Shown here one piece after another: positions 21,670 to 33,551 of a stretch of 64,000 nucleotides of DNA (positions are counted from its first letter, which is position 1; each line of letters opens with the position of its first letter). The position numbers were made by a program, and so were the translations under genes. Location: assembly GCA_003550325.1 (NCBI GenBank), contig QKWP01000211.1, positions 224,513 to 288,512 of the forward strand. Direction: 5' to 3'. Origin of the DNA: Gigaspora rosea (lineage: Eukaryota > Glomeromycota > Glomeromycetes > Diversisporales > Gigasporaceae). A model generated the notes under the pieces. It had not been told where the DNA came from. It did not search any database and worked only from the letters and a program-made list of their open reading frames with translations.

Positions 21670-21790
21670 GTAAGTAGTACACCCTGCACTATAGTGTACC
21701 CACTATAGTAACAAATATAAATAATAATTAAAGTAAGAGTTAGGGTTAGTATTAGAGTTAGAATTAGAATTAGAGTTAAAATTAGTACAG
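21670..21790. repeat. Telomere-like degenerate TTAGGG/TTAGAG run
   Basis: AGTAAGAGTTAGGGTTAGTA followed by TTAGAGTTAGAATTAGAATT: six-base periodicity drifting from TTAGGG. Just upstream, a small palindrome CTGCACTATAGTG. Confidence 0.55.
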
Positions 21791-21844
21791 AATTGTGAAA
21801 GGATTATTTTTTGTTAAAAATGCAGCAGGGTTACCATAGGTTTC

Positions 21845-22140
21845 TAAAAATAAGCTACCTCCAGAAGAAGCTACCCCAGATTTTCAGAAAAATTTTTAAA
21901 GAAATCGTTAACAGTTACTATATATAAACTTTTTTTACTATGTTAACTTCAAAAGTTTGATTAAGTAAAGTTGTTCAGCGCAATGAAATACATTTATAGT
22001 AAAATTTCATGACATTTGGACAACTTTTTATTAGTATGTTTTTCAATTTTTTAAAAAATTTAACAATTCGAAAATAAGCTACCCCCACATTTTTTTGTAT
22101 AACTTTTTGGTCAAAAAGGTGGGTAGCTTATTTTTAGATA
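21845..22140. repeat. Inverted-repeat element with AAAATAAGCTACC ends
   Basis: Left AAAAATAAGCTACCTCC. Right-hand copies are CGAAAATAAGCTACCCCC and the inverse GGTGGGTAGCTTATTTTTAG at 22115-22135. The same word recurs at ~60965, ~62277 and ~62358. Interior AT-rich and non-coding. Confidence 0.5.
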
Positions 22141-22545
22141 AATACAGTACTCTAGTAAAATTTTGAAAAACATAAAGTGGTGCACTGCAGTGCAAGTGAC
22201 TATATTCTAAAACTATTTTATAAAAAAAAATAAAAAATAAAAAAAATATTATCTATATTTTTTAAAGCAATGCTTGAAAGACTTTACGATTATTGTTATA
22301 CAACTTATCACATTATTCTTTTACAACTAGATCTGTGTATTTAGTGACTTTGTCACCAGGTTTTGTAATAAACTTTATGTGTAAAATGTTTTATTTGTTT
22401 ATCCTATACTGTGTATATTATGTATTGAAGTTTATAAAATGTATTTTTTTTTATATTTGGTTTAAAACTTATTTGCAAAATTGTATATATATAGCAATCA
22501 TATAAAAATTCTGTTGACATAGGATTTTAAACTAATCACGGCACA

Positions 22546-22801
22546 GGATCAGGTGTAATGTGAATGCGAAATAACCAGTTGACTTTTTCAAAAATTGTTC
22601 ATAATGCAAGATTTGGTTTACAAAACCACCTTTTGCATCTTAATAATAAACAATTCCTTGCAAAATTTTGCCATATTTAATGATCTTATTAATTTGTCTG
22701 AATGCTCACTCTTACTCTAATCTCAAATCTTAACTTTTAATTGAAAAATGAACGATCTCTGATTATTTTTTGCAATAGAATTTGTCACTCGATCACCTGA
22801 T
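22546..22801. mobile_element. Family-A MITE (ATCAGGTGTAAYGTGAA), diverged copy
   Basis: Begins GGATCAGGTGTAATGTGAAT and ends near GATCACCTGATG. Shares the internal words AATTCCTTGCAAAATTTTG and CTCACTCTTACTCTAATC with the copies at 30.2, 33.1 and 34.3 kb. The right terminal repeat is eroded. Confidence 0.55.
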
Positions 22802-24192
22802 GTAGTGATAAAAACATTATTTGAGATCTCGCCTCACTGCTTATGTGGTTATATTCATTCCTAGTATCGCTAAAACGCTTTCACTTTCTTCAATATCTGA
22901 GCTAAATAGTTGAACTATTGAAGTACCAAACTGTAATATGGGAAATGGACTAGAAAAACCCGTTTTTGAAGAGGTTTTATATTTGAGAAAATGACGTTTA
23001 TTTGTTTGTGAAATCTAAAATTTACCCTGAGGTTTTTGTTTATTTTTAGATATCAATTACTGAATAAACAATGTCATATAATTATAAACCACTGATTGAC
23101 CAATCTAATTTAATTGAGCCATCATCAATCTTTGGTTATAAATCTATTTTTAGAACATGATCGTTAAAAAATTTGGTTATATTCAAGTTAAAATATCTCG
23201 ATAAATTATTATATTAACGTAGGATAAAAAGTGAAATATATATAGATACTAGTAGACTGGCACAACCTTACATCCATGCAGGAACGATTTTTTGCAGTGA
23301 ATAAAACGTGTGATTAATTAAATTTCTGTGATATGTTTTTGGCATATTCTGTAAAATTCTGTAATATCTTTTGTAATTTTTGTGACTTAATATGGTTAAA
23401 TTCTTACAATTCTGTGATATCTCTTAGTAAATTCTGCAACTCACTGACTGACGTGCTCATAATTTATGTTGATTTATTGTCTACCTTTCTGGAATTTCCC
23501 TGAATTTATATTCTGTGTAATTTTTGTAGTTTTCTGTGGTGACCAAAGGTAATTTCTGCGGTTTGCTATGTTTAAGCAGAATCTTGTAGTATTCTGTAAA
23601 ATACAGCAAATCATCGTCCTTACGTTTGTGCTTTATTCTATACAAATAAATTTTAGATAAGATTATTGCATTGTTTTAGACATCTGGTATTACCGTATCA
23701 TACTATATACATTACCCAGGAACTTATTCAAGAACTCACATTTTTCAATTGAATAGTAATGTATGAGGAACCGGATATTACTTATGGGGTATATCGAACT
23801 AAAAAATATCAGATAACATATCAGCTATCCAATATTTCTATATTATATGCCAATAATTTAGCAAGATATTATTATATATAATAGCCTAATGATATCTTGT
23901 TGAAACCCATTTGTTTCTATCAGCCAAATATCAAATACATAAATATAGTATAATCGAATATGTGCGTACTATGTACTTTGCAATACTCTAGTATGAGATT
24001 TTAATTTAATCTAATTTAAAAATTAAGTACATAGTTGTCTCTGCTTTGCTACCCAAAATTCTTTTAGATCACATAATATGATAGTTCAAAGTGAAGTGAA
24101 GCAGGACAATTAAATTAGTGACCTGTTTCGCTATAATTACATATCATGCGATTTGAAATGCTATTAATTATGCACCAACTGTTTTAGAAAAA
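22802..24192. other. No gene; degenerate TTCTGTAA repeat at 23.3-23.6 kb
   Basis: Nothing coding. Between about 23320 and 23610 the words ATTCTGTAA, TTCTGTGATAT, ATTCTGCAA and TTTCTGTGG recur about fifteen times in a loose, non-periodic pattern. The remainder is plain AT-rich DNA. Confidence 0.5.
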
Positions 24193-24817
24193 AATTATGA
24201 GGATATCAAGGATTTAATATTGAATAAGAAATTTATACCGTTCTCTCCAAGAAGATCTAATAATACACCAATTAATTCACCAGAACAATATCCACCAAAA
24301 GACAGACATGAAAATAACTGCCAACTTAATGCAATTGCGAGATCAATCTTGGTCCATAAAGATCTAGTAATTTTATAAAAAAAATCAGCTATTTTGAAAT
24401 ATGTGAGGATATTAATGTTCTTGTGATGCCGGCAGTGCTTTTAATCCTATTTCCTCCTACACAACCTTCTGGTTGGATTAAACCTAATACTAAAGTTGTT
24501 ACAGCATGACTTAATGAACTAATTGAGTTAGGATTCAAATTAAATTATGAAGTTATTTTGGGAATCCTACACATTTTTGAGAGCAAATTGGACGATATTG
24601 GGAAAATACTAATAGATTCCTTTATAACAGTTAAACAAAAATCATTGATTGATTTTGTACAAGTGTGCTTAAAGGAATCATTTTTCCCACTACCAAATTA
24701 AAGAATCTAAATATGCATAACTTTCTTTATAAACACTTACCATATGACCCAGAAATCAAGTTTCAAAATATATTTAAGGAACTAAATATTATTAATTCAT
24801 CGAGTTGTATTAAATAA
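24193..24817 (+). pseudogene. Decayed unknown gene, three frame segments
   Basis: Segment 1 (24193-24378) reads NYEDIKDLILNKKFIPFSPR and HENNCQLNAIARSILVHKDL. Segment 2 (24384-24701, with one TGA) reads LVMPAVLLILFPPTQPSGWI, LNELIELGFKLNYEVILGIL, IDFVQVCLKESFFPLPN. Segment 3 (to the TAA at 24815) reads MHNFLYKHLPYDPEIKFQNI then FKELNIINSSSCIK. The pieces follow one another with only frameshifts and one stop between them, and composition is protein-like, so I take it as one decayed gene. Not recognised. Confidence 0.5.
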
Positions 24818-26509
24818 AGTGCATATACTTATAATTTTTTTAAACTGTTAATTGATTATTTATTATTATTTTTTAAATAAAGTTTATACAATAAGCTTCT
24901 TTATAAATAAGAAGTTTTGATATTAAAACAATTAAATAATAAATTTGCAAAAAACTATTAAGTATTTACTAAGAAATAAATTTTCTTACAAATTAAAAGT
25001 ATATTTAAAAAAAATTATTTCTTAGCATGAAATATTACTGTCTACTTCAAAAAGAACTTGCGAACAGAAAGTTTCTAGCAGCAATTAGATTAATTAATTC
25101 TAACAATATCTAGGCTATATTTTTCAATAAACAGAGGATAGAAACTGTTCCAATTCATTTAATTTCCTATAATTATTTTTGCGTAAATATCAAGAAGTGT
25201 TTGCAACTTTGTAAAAATATAGTTCAATAGTTTTTAGTTTGATTAAAGCGATTTCTGCTATTGCAATACGGTGATGAAAATGTAAATTCTCATACAAATA
25301 TATGACTCGAAGAAAGTTACATAAGTTATTAGTAAGCAGCTCTAATAGTTATGGGAGAGAATTAAATTAAAATGGAAATTGAATATATCCAAAGGTTTTA
25401 ATTTGAAGCTATGATTTGAAAAAAGGAGTTTTTGATCATCTAAATTAGATTTCAACTTTTTAGATTATTTGATAACTGTTAACACAAAATAAATGATTAT
25501 ATGAATATCCTTACTTTATTCTATTTACTATGAAAAGCAAATTCTAATTATCTTACTAAAAGCAAATAAAGTAATACCTTCGCACAAAAATCTAGTGTTG
25601 ATGTCGACATTAAAACAAAACTTTTATGGAAACAATAAGATATTAATGCAAGACTATGCAGTAATTTGTTAGCTAGTTTTTATAGAAACAACGAATTTAA
25701 AGTTCAAATACTGAACATCAATAAGTAAAATAATTACCTTTTTAAGATAACTAGTTTTGATTAGCAACTGATTTAAAGCTTTATTATCAGCCTCTCTAAT
25801 TAATAAATAACAAAGAACCAATAATTTACTTCTACTTCTAATGATAACACTTTTTATGCTTTTTTTGTTGTTACTCCTTATTTGATAGTTCATATATTGC
25901 TGATAGTTAAATAAAAGATCTATAGCAAATCATTTGTACAGCGGTAATGTATAATAATTTTTGATTACAATTAACTAAGCTCCGAGTATATGATGATTGT
26001 ACAGTAGTAAAATTATTCAAAGTTTTTTCACAAGCTTTTATATGATTACAACAAAATAAGTCTCTATTTTTATTTCTTATTAAAGATAAAATTAGTCAAG
26101 TATGCTCTATCAGCTCTATCATAATTCATATGCAATTTAAACAATATTCAATTTTTATCAACAGACACTTACTTGTTGTGAATAAAACTTTGAGAAGCAA
26201 ACACTAGTCACGCTAGCCACGAGAAGATTTTTTAAAGTGTTAATTTAGATTACAAAATATTTTCTTTGCTGTGTAAATAGATTCTCTTTTTAAATTGCTA
26301 AACTGATCTTGTATAACATTATTTTTGAAGCTAGTATGTAATGTTCTGATGAATTTCTTTTGGTATCAATAGAGAAATACATCCATATTGTTTAAAGTTT
26401 TTTTTGATAACGCAATTATTGTTCACCAACTAAATCATAAACTGAGTATTTTTTATTAATATATAAATTGCTGTGAATATGGAACATTTATATTTTTTTC
26501 GAATTCAAC
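24818..26509. other. AT-rich, no gene
   Basis: No credible coding frame (the 74-codon minus frame at 25669-25893 is low-complexity and lacks a motif) and no terminal repeats that I could pair. Confidence 0.5.
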
Positions 26510-27379
26510 ATGCATAAAAAAAAAGAAGCAAAGGCAAAAGCAAAAAGACTTTTTAGACTTAAAAAAAGAAACAAATTGAAAACTAAACTAGAAAAAAAAA
26601 ATAAAAAGATAAAAGATATTTTAAGAAAAGCCAAACTTGAAAAATTAGTTAATCAGTCAGAAAATAAAGATAATAAGATGTCACAAAGCAATATTAGTGG
26701 GCAACAATCTGCCGTTTCTGATATAGGTTGCAAACAAGACATTGCCGCTCTAAACACTGCAAATGAAGAAAAGAATAAGTTGCGATGAAAATAATAGTAA
26801 TACTTCTACAATTAAACTCAAAAATAAAGGTAAGTAATAATGCATTAACTTATAATAAAAAAATTAGATATTAATTATAAAACCTTTTATTTTTTTTAAA
26901 ATTAAGGAACGATATAACAAATTGAAGAAATAATTGAACAACTTAAACAAGATAATTTCAGCAGAATATATTGTGATCACGAATTGTTCACCAAAACTTT
27001 GAACAAGTTAAGAGAGGATAACAAAAAAAAAGAATTACTTTATGCTACACTTATGTACTTAGAAGAAAAACCTGGGGTTAAATATGCTAAGTTCTTAAAA
27101 GCTTTACTTAATTACTTTGGCATCGTTAAAATCGAAACATGCCTTTATACATGGAACAATAATGGACTCAAAAACTGTGGTGGGAACCAACTTAAATATT
27201 TAGCTAAGTTTAATAGGGTTAAAAACATACAAGTCTTGTGTAATAAATTGGGATTAGATTATAAAGACTATGGTGGAAGAGATCCAAAATATCCAGTAAA
27301 TGGCAGACTATGCAATTATGGAGACTGCCCTTGCAAACAAATTGATATCTCATTTTATGCTGCTAAAGCAAAACAATAA
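26510..27379 (+). pseudogene. Unknown Lys-rich/Cys-containing gene, possibly with one intron
   Basis: Starts at an ATG with a very Lys-rich stretch (KKKEAKAKAKRLFRLKKRNK), a likely nuclear and coiled N-terminus, to 26786. A frameshift there joins DENNSNTSTIKLKNK. A GTAAGT donor at 26830 and an AG at 26905-26906 would remove 77 bp. The next open part (about 26920-27379) is a compact domain: YATLMYLEEKPGVKYAKFLK, VKIETCLYTWNNNGLKNCGG, LGLDYKDYGGRDPKYPVNGR, and a final CNYGDCPCKQ. A TAA stands in frame just after the predicted junction, so the model is imperfect. Not recognised; the CxxxCPC end suggests metal binding. Confidence 0.45.
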
Positions 27380-28881
27380 ATTTAACCTTTGAGTCTATTT
27401 TGTTTATTCTATTTACTTAATTACAATATTTTAATTTTAAATTAGAATACATAGCAAATTTTCTATTTAAAATGATGAAAGTTTTATTATGTTTCTGCAA
27501 ACCAACACTTATTTCCTTACATATATTGTAGAACATTCAATTTAGTAGAACAGATCAAAAACGTTTTACAGATCAACATGTATTACTTTAATACTAAAAG
27601 CACAATCATATTTTTTTATAAACACATATCTTGCTATATGTTCAGACTAAAAATATCTTGAATAAAATAGCGATCCAAGAGAGATATAACAAAATAAAGC
27701 ATAAAAAATAACAGCGCCATGATAGCTGATTACCCTGATTACATAACAAATATTTGCGAATTTTAAATGAAATTATAATATGTAATATCAGGCTTGAATA
27801 ACAACAAAAATATATATCTCTTAAGAAAGAAAGAGGTATTATTGTATTAAACTAGTGCGACGAGAGTCTGCTTAGAACTATTTTTGTTATTACTCATAAA
27901 TATCTTTAATTTTAAATAAACAAACTTGATCAAACAAAAAAATAAGCAACGATTTTGTCTTTTTAAAGTTTAATTGGTTTTTTGTTTGAATCAGTGTAGT
28001 TGCTAAAAATTAGAACTATTAAGGACATTAAAGAAAGAACTTAAGCATACATATGACTATTTGTGTTTTTGTACCTATAACTAAATAGCAAAGAACTACA
28101 CTGATTTTTATCAGAATTTGTTTTTTTATTATCTTCAATAAACCCTTAATCCTATGACAAACATACTTAATTAATCTTATTTTGTTCTATGAAAAAAAAA
28201 CCTTCTCACAAATAAAAGTTGATAAACAGAATCTACTTTTTTATTGCAGACAAATATAGAATGTATAAAAATAAAGTTCGCAATGAACGAATAAGAACAA
28301 ATAAGATTAATATAATATATAGCATGTACTGATCAATAGATTAAGTGATAAATCTTAATTTGCTAAATCAAAAGTTAGTGCTCGATTCAGTTATTAATGT
28401 AATAAAAAAATAATTTTTGAATGAAGCTTTAGTAGAAGATTTAACCTAAATAAAAGCCAGACTTACTGCACAATGATCAAAACTTTTGAGAAAAAAAGAA
28501 GCCTAATATAGTAATGAACAACTCAAATTTTTAAGGGACTACTTAGAGAGAGGATCAATATGCCATGCAGATCTTTGTTTTATTTGACATTGTCTGTTTC
28601 TATTAACCCTAACTTATTATTGCATAGTCAGCTGATTAATATTTAGTTAAAACCATTTTAGAAAAATTTTTATTGAGATGAGCATTATCTTTATACATTG
28701 TTTGATTAATATTTTATTTTGGCGAGTGGTTTTCTAATTTAAATCATTAAATAATTTAAAGCACCTACTGTATAAATACATATTATTATATTATTATTGT
28801 TAGATTGTGCATTCTGATTATACTTATCTAAACAAGCTAATAAAAATAAGACATTTTTTGATAAAAATGTTAAAGCTTTAA
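27380..28881. other. AT-rich, no gene
   Basis: No supported frame or repeat pair. The downstream coding fragment and the upstream gene share composition, so untraced exons cannot be excluded. Confidence 0.45.
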
Positions 28882-29175
28882 CATATAGAGGAGATTAAAT
28901 TTTCTTTTGAAAATAAACCAAAAATATGCCCCTGCTCAGAGCAGCAAAGAATTATCCTTAAAAATAAAGAAGCATACAAGAAAATTCTCAAAGAGTTATT
29001 TATTAAAGACGAATACGATGAAAACAAAATCCTCGGCGCTTTCTGTGATTCAATATGCTGCCATATTATTTTAAGAAAAATGTTGCAAGAAAACCATCCA
29101 TACTTTACTAATCCAGAAAAAAGATTGGTTCAATTGGGAAATGAAAGTAATAGCAAATGTTGTTCTTCTCTATGA
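28882..29175 (+). pseudogene. Unknown Cys-containing coding fragment, 97 codons, no ATG
   Basis: Open between a TAA at 28879 and a TGA at 29173. It reads KPKICPCSEQQRIILKNKEA, KKILKELFIKDEYDENKILG, AFCDSICCHIILRKMLQENH, PYFTNPEKRL. Less AT-biased and clearly protein-like compared with its surroundings. Cys pattern CPC ... C ... CC ... CC. Its start is missing, so it is an exon or a decayed remnant. It may relate to the Cys-containing gene at 26.5 kb, but I see no direct alignment. Confidence 0.4.
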
Positions 29176-30080
29176 AATTTTAGGAAAGAATAAGGTTTAT
29201 CTAAAAGAATAAGATAAGAGTTACTACTCTTTTTCTAATGATAAAGATGAAAAAAAATTAATAAAAGATTTAGGTAGTATATTAATGAGATAAATATTTT
29301 AGTGATTAACAAATGTACAACATAAGCAGTAAATTTATCTTTGCAAAACTTGCTGAATATAGATATGTATATGATTACAAAAAGGAATTTTATATTAAGT
29401 TTTAATGATATACATAGTTTTTGTAATCTATCTTTAATAAATCAATTCATACTTTAGATATCTTTGGGTTTGCTTATAAAAATTAATGCAAATATAATTT
29501 TAAGTTTGTTTATTTTAATAATTAATAAAAATAATACTCTCTACCAACACAATAATTTATATCATTGCAAACTTATTTAAGTTACAAAAAAACAAAATAG
29601 TACATTAATTCTTTAAAGATGACTCCTAAACATTCTCTTTTTATTAATCACTAACCATTTAAACTAGTATCTAATTATTACCAGCCACGAAATTAAGGAG
29701 TTATTTTATTATAAACAAATGAACTATATTTAATCCTAATATTCTATACTCTAATTTGCAATGAATTAAAAAAATTAGGAGGGAGTATTGGATCAATAAT
29801 AAAAAAAGACGCGTTAAAGAGTGCTGTTCTAACTATGAAATTTACAAATATAACAATCATTTTTAAAAAATTCAATAAGGCAACAAGTAGCACCAAGCAA
29901 CAAATTAAGCAGCAATTAAGCCAATACCGTTCAAAATAGTTTGTTAAATAAAAAGATAAGGATTAACCTTATAATTAAATAGAACAAGGTCTCTATTATT
30001 TAAATATAGGTTTTTTAAATATTTAGACTGATTATTGTAAGTATAAAATGTATAAATACTTAAAATTTTATTTATTGTAG
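29176..30080. other. AT-rich, no gene
   Basis: Nothing that I can support. Confidence 0.45.
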
Positions 30081-30084
30081 CACA

Positions 30085-30970
30085 GATCTACTGCCAGTGA
30101 AGAATTTTTAAAAAAATTTTTTTTGTTCTTTGAGAACATAAATTTATAATTTTATGTTCTTAAAAAAATTTACTGTGCACTATAATAATCTTTTTAAAAA
30201 TAAAATTTTTAAAATAGCCTTGTAATGCACCTATCTGATAAACCAATCAGATTGTAGAATCAGGTATAACATAAATTGAAAATTGCTTGTATCTTATAAT
30301 TTTGCTTATGAAACTACTCTTTGTACTTAAAATTTTACTAAATCACACTTTCTTGCCTATAGCTTACTCTCATCTTACTCTAATCCTAACTAACAAAAAG
30401 AATGAGCTATTTTGGTTGGTTTAATTTCACATTACACAGATCTTATATGGTGCATTTGTACTAAATTATTTAATTCTAAATTTATTTATTATACAATTTT
30501 TAAAATATAAAATACTGCATTTATTAGTAAATAAATTAAATTGAAAATGAGAAGAATTGGTTCAAAAATTATAAGCTTGTTAAAAATTAAATGTTTTATA
30601 AGAAGGACTATTAACTTTGATAATTAAGCAATCTGAATTTCTAATACTGGTAAGTCCAATACTAGATAGTTATTATATTAGTTTTATAGTAATTATTGTA
30701 AGAATTTTATTATTGTATTTACAATAATAAACATACATATAATTTACTATTGGTCAATTATATTTATGTGATATTAGCTGCTAATAATGATTACTAGTAG
30801 CAATAAATAGCAAATTTTTTAATTTTATATATATCTTATGAGAACATAAATTATAAAATTTATGTTCTTAGTTTGTTCTCAAAAGAGAACATTATTTTTA
30901 AATACAGTGTTCTCAAATTTTTTTGAATGTTCTTGAGAACATTGAGAACATTAAATATTCTTCACTGTAT
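30085..30970. repeat. Composite repeat bounded by GTGAAGAAT, with TTCTTGAGAACAT palindromes
   Basis: ACTGCCAGTGAAGAATTT on the left and the inverse AATATTCTTCACTGTATAC on the right bound the region. Just inside lie TTTGAGAACATAAATTTATA (left) and a cluster of GAGAACAT/ATGTTCTC words at 30840-30955 (right). A family-A MITE is nested at 30224-30458. Probably an old inverted-repeat element. Confidence 0.5.
30224..30458. mobile_element. Family-A MITE copy
   Basis: Starts ATGCACCTATCTGATAAACC, then AATCAGGTATAACATAAATT. Ends TTTCACATTACACAGATC and ATATGGTGCAT. Internal CTTACTCTAATCCTAACTAA is a degraded CCCTAA-type run. Best matched by the copy at 34276. Confidence 0.65.
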
Positions 30971-30985
30971 ACTGCTATATAATAT

Positions 30986-31035
30986 ACCTGGGTCTTTTGT
31001 AAGTTTTTTGAAGGTATTTTGTATAAGACCCAGGT
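30986..31035. repeat. 50-bp hairpin, arms ACCTGGGTCTT
   Basis: ACCTGGGTCTTTTGTAAG ... ATTTTGTATAAGACCCAGGT: inverted arms of ~11-17 bp with a short loop. Too small to type. Confidence 0.5.
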
Positions 31036-31591
31036 CTTTGGTTAGTGCTCTACAGTATATATTATTGTACTACCCAATCAAAAACATTTTATAAGTGGTT
31101 TTTATAAGTATATATTGCCAATTCTAATTGGTTAGCTTTTTATTATACCTAAAACTTAAAATTTCCTAGTTGGATTTGTTGATCTGGCCAGATTATAAAA
31201 ACTAAAAATATAAATTTGTATAGATTTTGCATATAGCTAATTTATTTTTTTGTCAAAATAGCCTATATTTTACTACTAAGCAAAGTTGTCCAGAGTATAA
31301 TTTTATATTTATATGCTATTTTAAAATTAGTAAATATTTGTTATAAACAATGTTACTTTTTGAAATTGTACAAAATTAGCAAAATTTTAACTTGGTTTTT
31401 AAGCTTAATTTTTTTCTTTTTTTCTTGTTTTATATACTTATAAATTTAATTTTATATTAATTAGAGAAGCTAAATAGGATCTTTATCTCAAAGTTTATAG
31501 TAAATTTATAAAATTTTAATTATAGACAGCCATTTGATCTATTTTAAAAAACATGTTCAATGTCTATTAATACTATAAAAATCAATATAAA

Positions 31592-32401
31592 ACTCTGGGT
31601 CGAATAGCGCAGTGGTTAGCGCAGGACCCCGAAGGACTCTAATATAATTCAGGGTTACTAAAAAAGGAAATTTTGCATGGAAATTCATCAAACATTGCAT
31701 TTTTATATAGTAAATTTTTAAATTTTGGCCTATTTTATACGCCTATTTGGCTAATATTATACAAACTTAGTTCTAAGTTGTATCAGAGTCCTTCGTGGTC
31801 CTGTTAGCGCTCCGGGGTCGTATTCACAAGGTCACCAGTTCGAGTCTAGTAGATGACAAAAACTATGTTAGGATCACAAATATCAAAGATCTACAATGAG
31901 GCGTCAAACATCTCCACTATTTCCGGACATGGTACTATAACAAAAATGAATTGCATGATATAACCACAGGTCATGCGGCATCCAGAAAAGGAAAAAATCT
32001 GACAAGAAATGTCATAAACATAAAGACCATCTACTATAAAAGAAATAAGACAAACAAGAATAAAGACAAGAATACTGACCAGGCATGAAGCCAGGAACCT
32101 AATACTACACTGACCAAAAATGGAAGTGGCTCCCGGGGTCGACAACAAACAGCTGATCTATATAGCGATCCAGCAGAATATGTAGTTCCTTCAAGCTGTC
32201 TATAATCCAAGAAGTTACGGGGCACCGGACATGGTTGGCTTGCTAGGGTCTGCTAGAAAAAACAGCTAATTGGAGGGAGGTATAGATTAGTAAAAATAGC
32301 TATAAATAGATAGTGAAATATAGTCTGATATATCACAAATATTGATATTAATAAATAAACGCCAAACACACCCCAACAGCCATTGAGCTTAAGGGTTAAA
32401 A
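31592..32401 (+). mobile_element. tRNA-headed SINE-like retroelement
   Basis: The head is tRNA-like: an A box in ATAGCGCAGTGGTTAGCGC and a B box in GGTCACCAGTTCGAGTCT, as in RNA polymerase III promoters. The body (to ~32395) is clearly less AT-rich than its surroundings. The 3' end is GGGTTAAAAAAA. The same 15 bp, AAAAATCAATATAAA, occurs directly before the head (31577-31591) and after the A-tail (32402-32416), a perfect target duplication typical of LINE-mobilised SINEs. A 180-bp MITE plus its 8-bp duplication sits between the A and B boxes; without it the element would be ~622 bp. Minus-strand frames in the body are not credible genes. Confidence 0.8.
31623..31802. mobile_element. 180-bp AGGACCCC MITE splitting the tRNA-like promoter
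   Basis: Ends AGGACCCCGAAGGACTCTAA and AGAGTCCTTCGTGGTCCT. A perfect 8-bp duplication GTTAGCGC flanks it (31615-31622, 31803-31810). The internal TTCAGGGTTACTAAAAAAGG matches the inverse of the 63080 copy. Confidence 0.9.
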
Positions 32402-32416
32402 AAAAATCAATATAAA

Positions 32417-33071
32417 TATAATTTATAGAATTTAGCATAGTTTATTAAAATTTGATAAAAGTTAATTATAAAAACTTACAAATATTATTATTATTAGTAT
32501 AGGTCTTCTCGTTTATTCTGGCTCAACTATATTAATATAGAAAGTAAAAAATTTATATATATAATAATTTATTTTATTAAATTTTTTTTAAAGTTATCTT
32601 CTGAAATAACAGTACATTATAATATTAAGTTATAAATGTTAATTTTTTATATTTATATTAAATATTTTCTATCATCAATTTTTTAGATTATTATATAATA
32701 ATAAATTTATTTACTTATTAATTTATTATTTTTTTTTTTATTATACAAATTATAATTGATTTATAAAACAAAAATATTCTTAATAATATTTTATATATAA
32801 AATAAAAATTTTTTATAAATTTTAAAAAATTTTTATTAATATAGTTTTTAGGTTAAAAACTAGTAAATAAGAAAAAATATACTAGTTTTTAAGATAATAT
32901 ATGCTTATATAATAAGTTAGTAAAATTTATAATTAATAAATTTTTAATTAACATTATATTAAAATTCAAATTTAGAGAATTATTTTTTGTGTTTATATAT
33001 TATTAAAATTTTTAAAATTTAAAAATTTATAGATTTTTGAAGTTTTTTAACTAAAATAGATATTATTTTTA
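32417..33071. other. Extremely AT-rich, no gene
   Basis: Almost only A and T, with TTTTTATA and AATTTTT runs and no structure beyond simple sequence. Confidence 0.6.
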
Positions 33072-33445
33072 CTATATAAATTAGGATTAATATATTTGTA
33101 GCTATGGCTACATGTAGCCATATCAATAAAGCCAATTAAATTTCAGGATCAGGTGTAACGTGAAATCAAAACAAATACTAGTTTTTTTAAAGAAATTGCC
33201 AATAACTCAAAATTTTGATTGTGAAACCATCTTCTATGTTCTAACAAAAAAAATCCTCGCTAAAATTTTGGTATAAACTATGTCTTGCTTCGTCTCAGGC
33301 CTAACCCTAACCCTAATATTAATCGTGGGGTTTTATTTTTATAAAAAAAAATTATTTCTATAATTTGATAGTTACATTACACCTGATCTTAGTTACGGCT
33401 ACATGTAGCCTATGGCTACAAATATATTAATTCTATAAATTATAT
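33072..33445. mobile_element. Inverted-repeat element with GTAGCYATGGCTACATGTAGCC ends, hosting a family-A MITE
   Basis: Left CTATATAAATTAGGATTAAT, then ATATTTGTAGCTATGGCTAC, then ATGTAGCC. The right end is the inverse (GGCTACATGTAGCCTATGG, then CTACAAATATATTAATTC). The family-A MITE occupies 33146-33390 in between, so the outer element was either small or is the outer layer of the same unit. Confidence 0.6.
33146..33390. mobile_element. Family-A MITE copy with CCCTAA repeats
   Basis: GGATCAGGTGTAACGTGAAA at the left, TTACATTACACCTGATC at the right. Internal words TGTGAAACCATCTTC and AAAAAAATCCTCGCTAAAAT match sister copies. CCTAACCCTAACCCTAAT at 33299-33316. Confidence 0.7.
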
Positions 33446-33551
33446 AGTAAACTAGGTTAAATTAGTATTTTATTTTTTGCTATATCTTTTTTTTGTACAT
33501 AATAACTTTATTTAAAATTTTGCAAACTTTTTTTTAATAGCTACCCAAAGG

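Noticed and set aside
31592-31860. Functional tRNA gene
   Set aside because: Acceptor arms pair poorly, the anticodon arm is not regular, and the sequence continues into a SINE body; the A and B boxes are also separated by a MITE.
31891-32438. Three minus-strand frames in the SINE body
   Set aside because: The SINE body is bounded by tRNA-like head, A-tail and 15-bp duplications; the frames have no motif.
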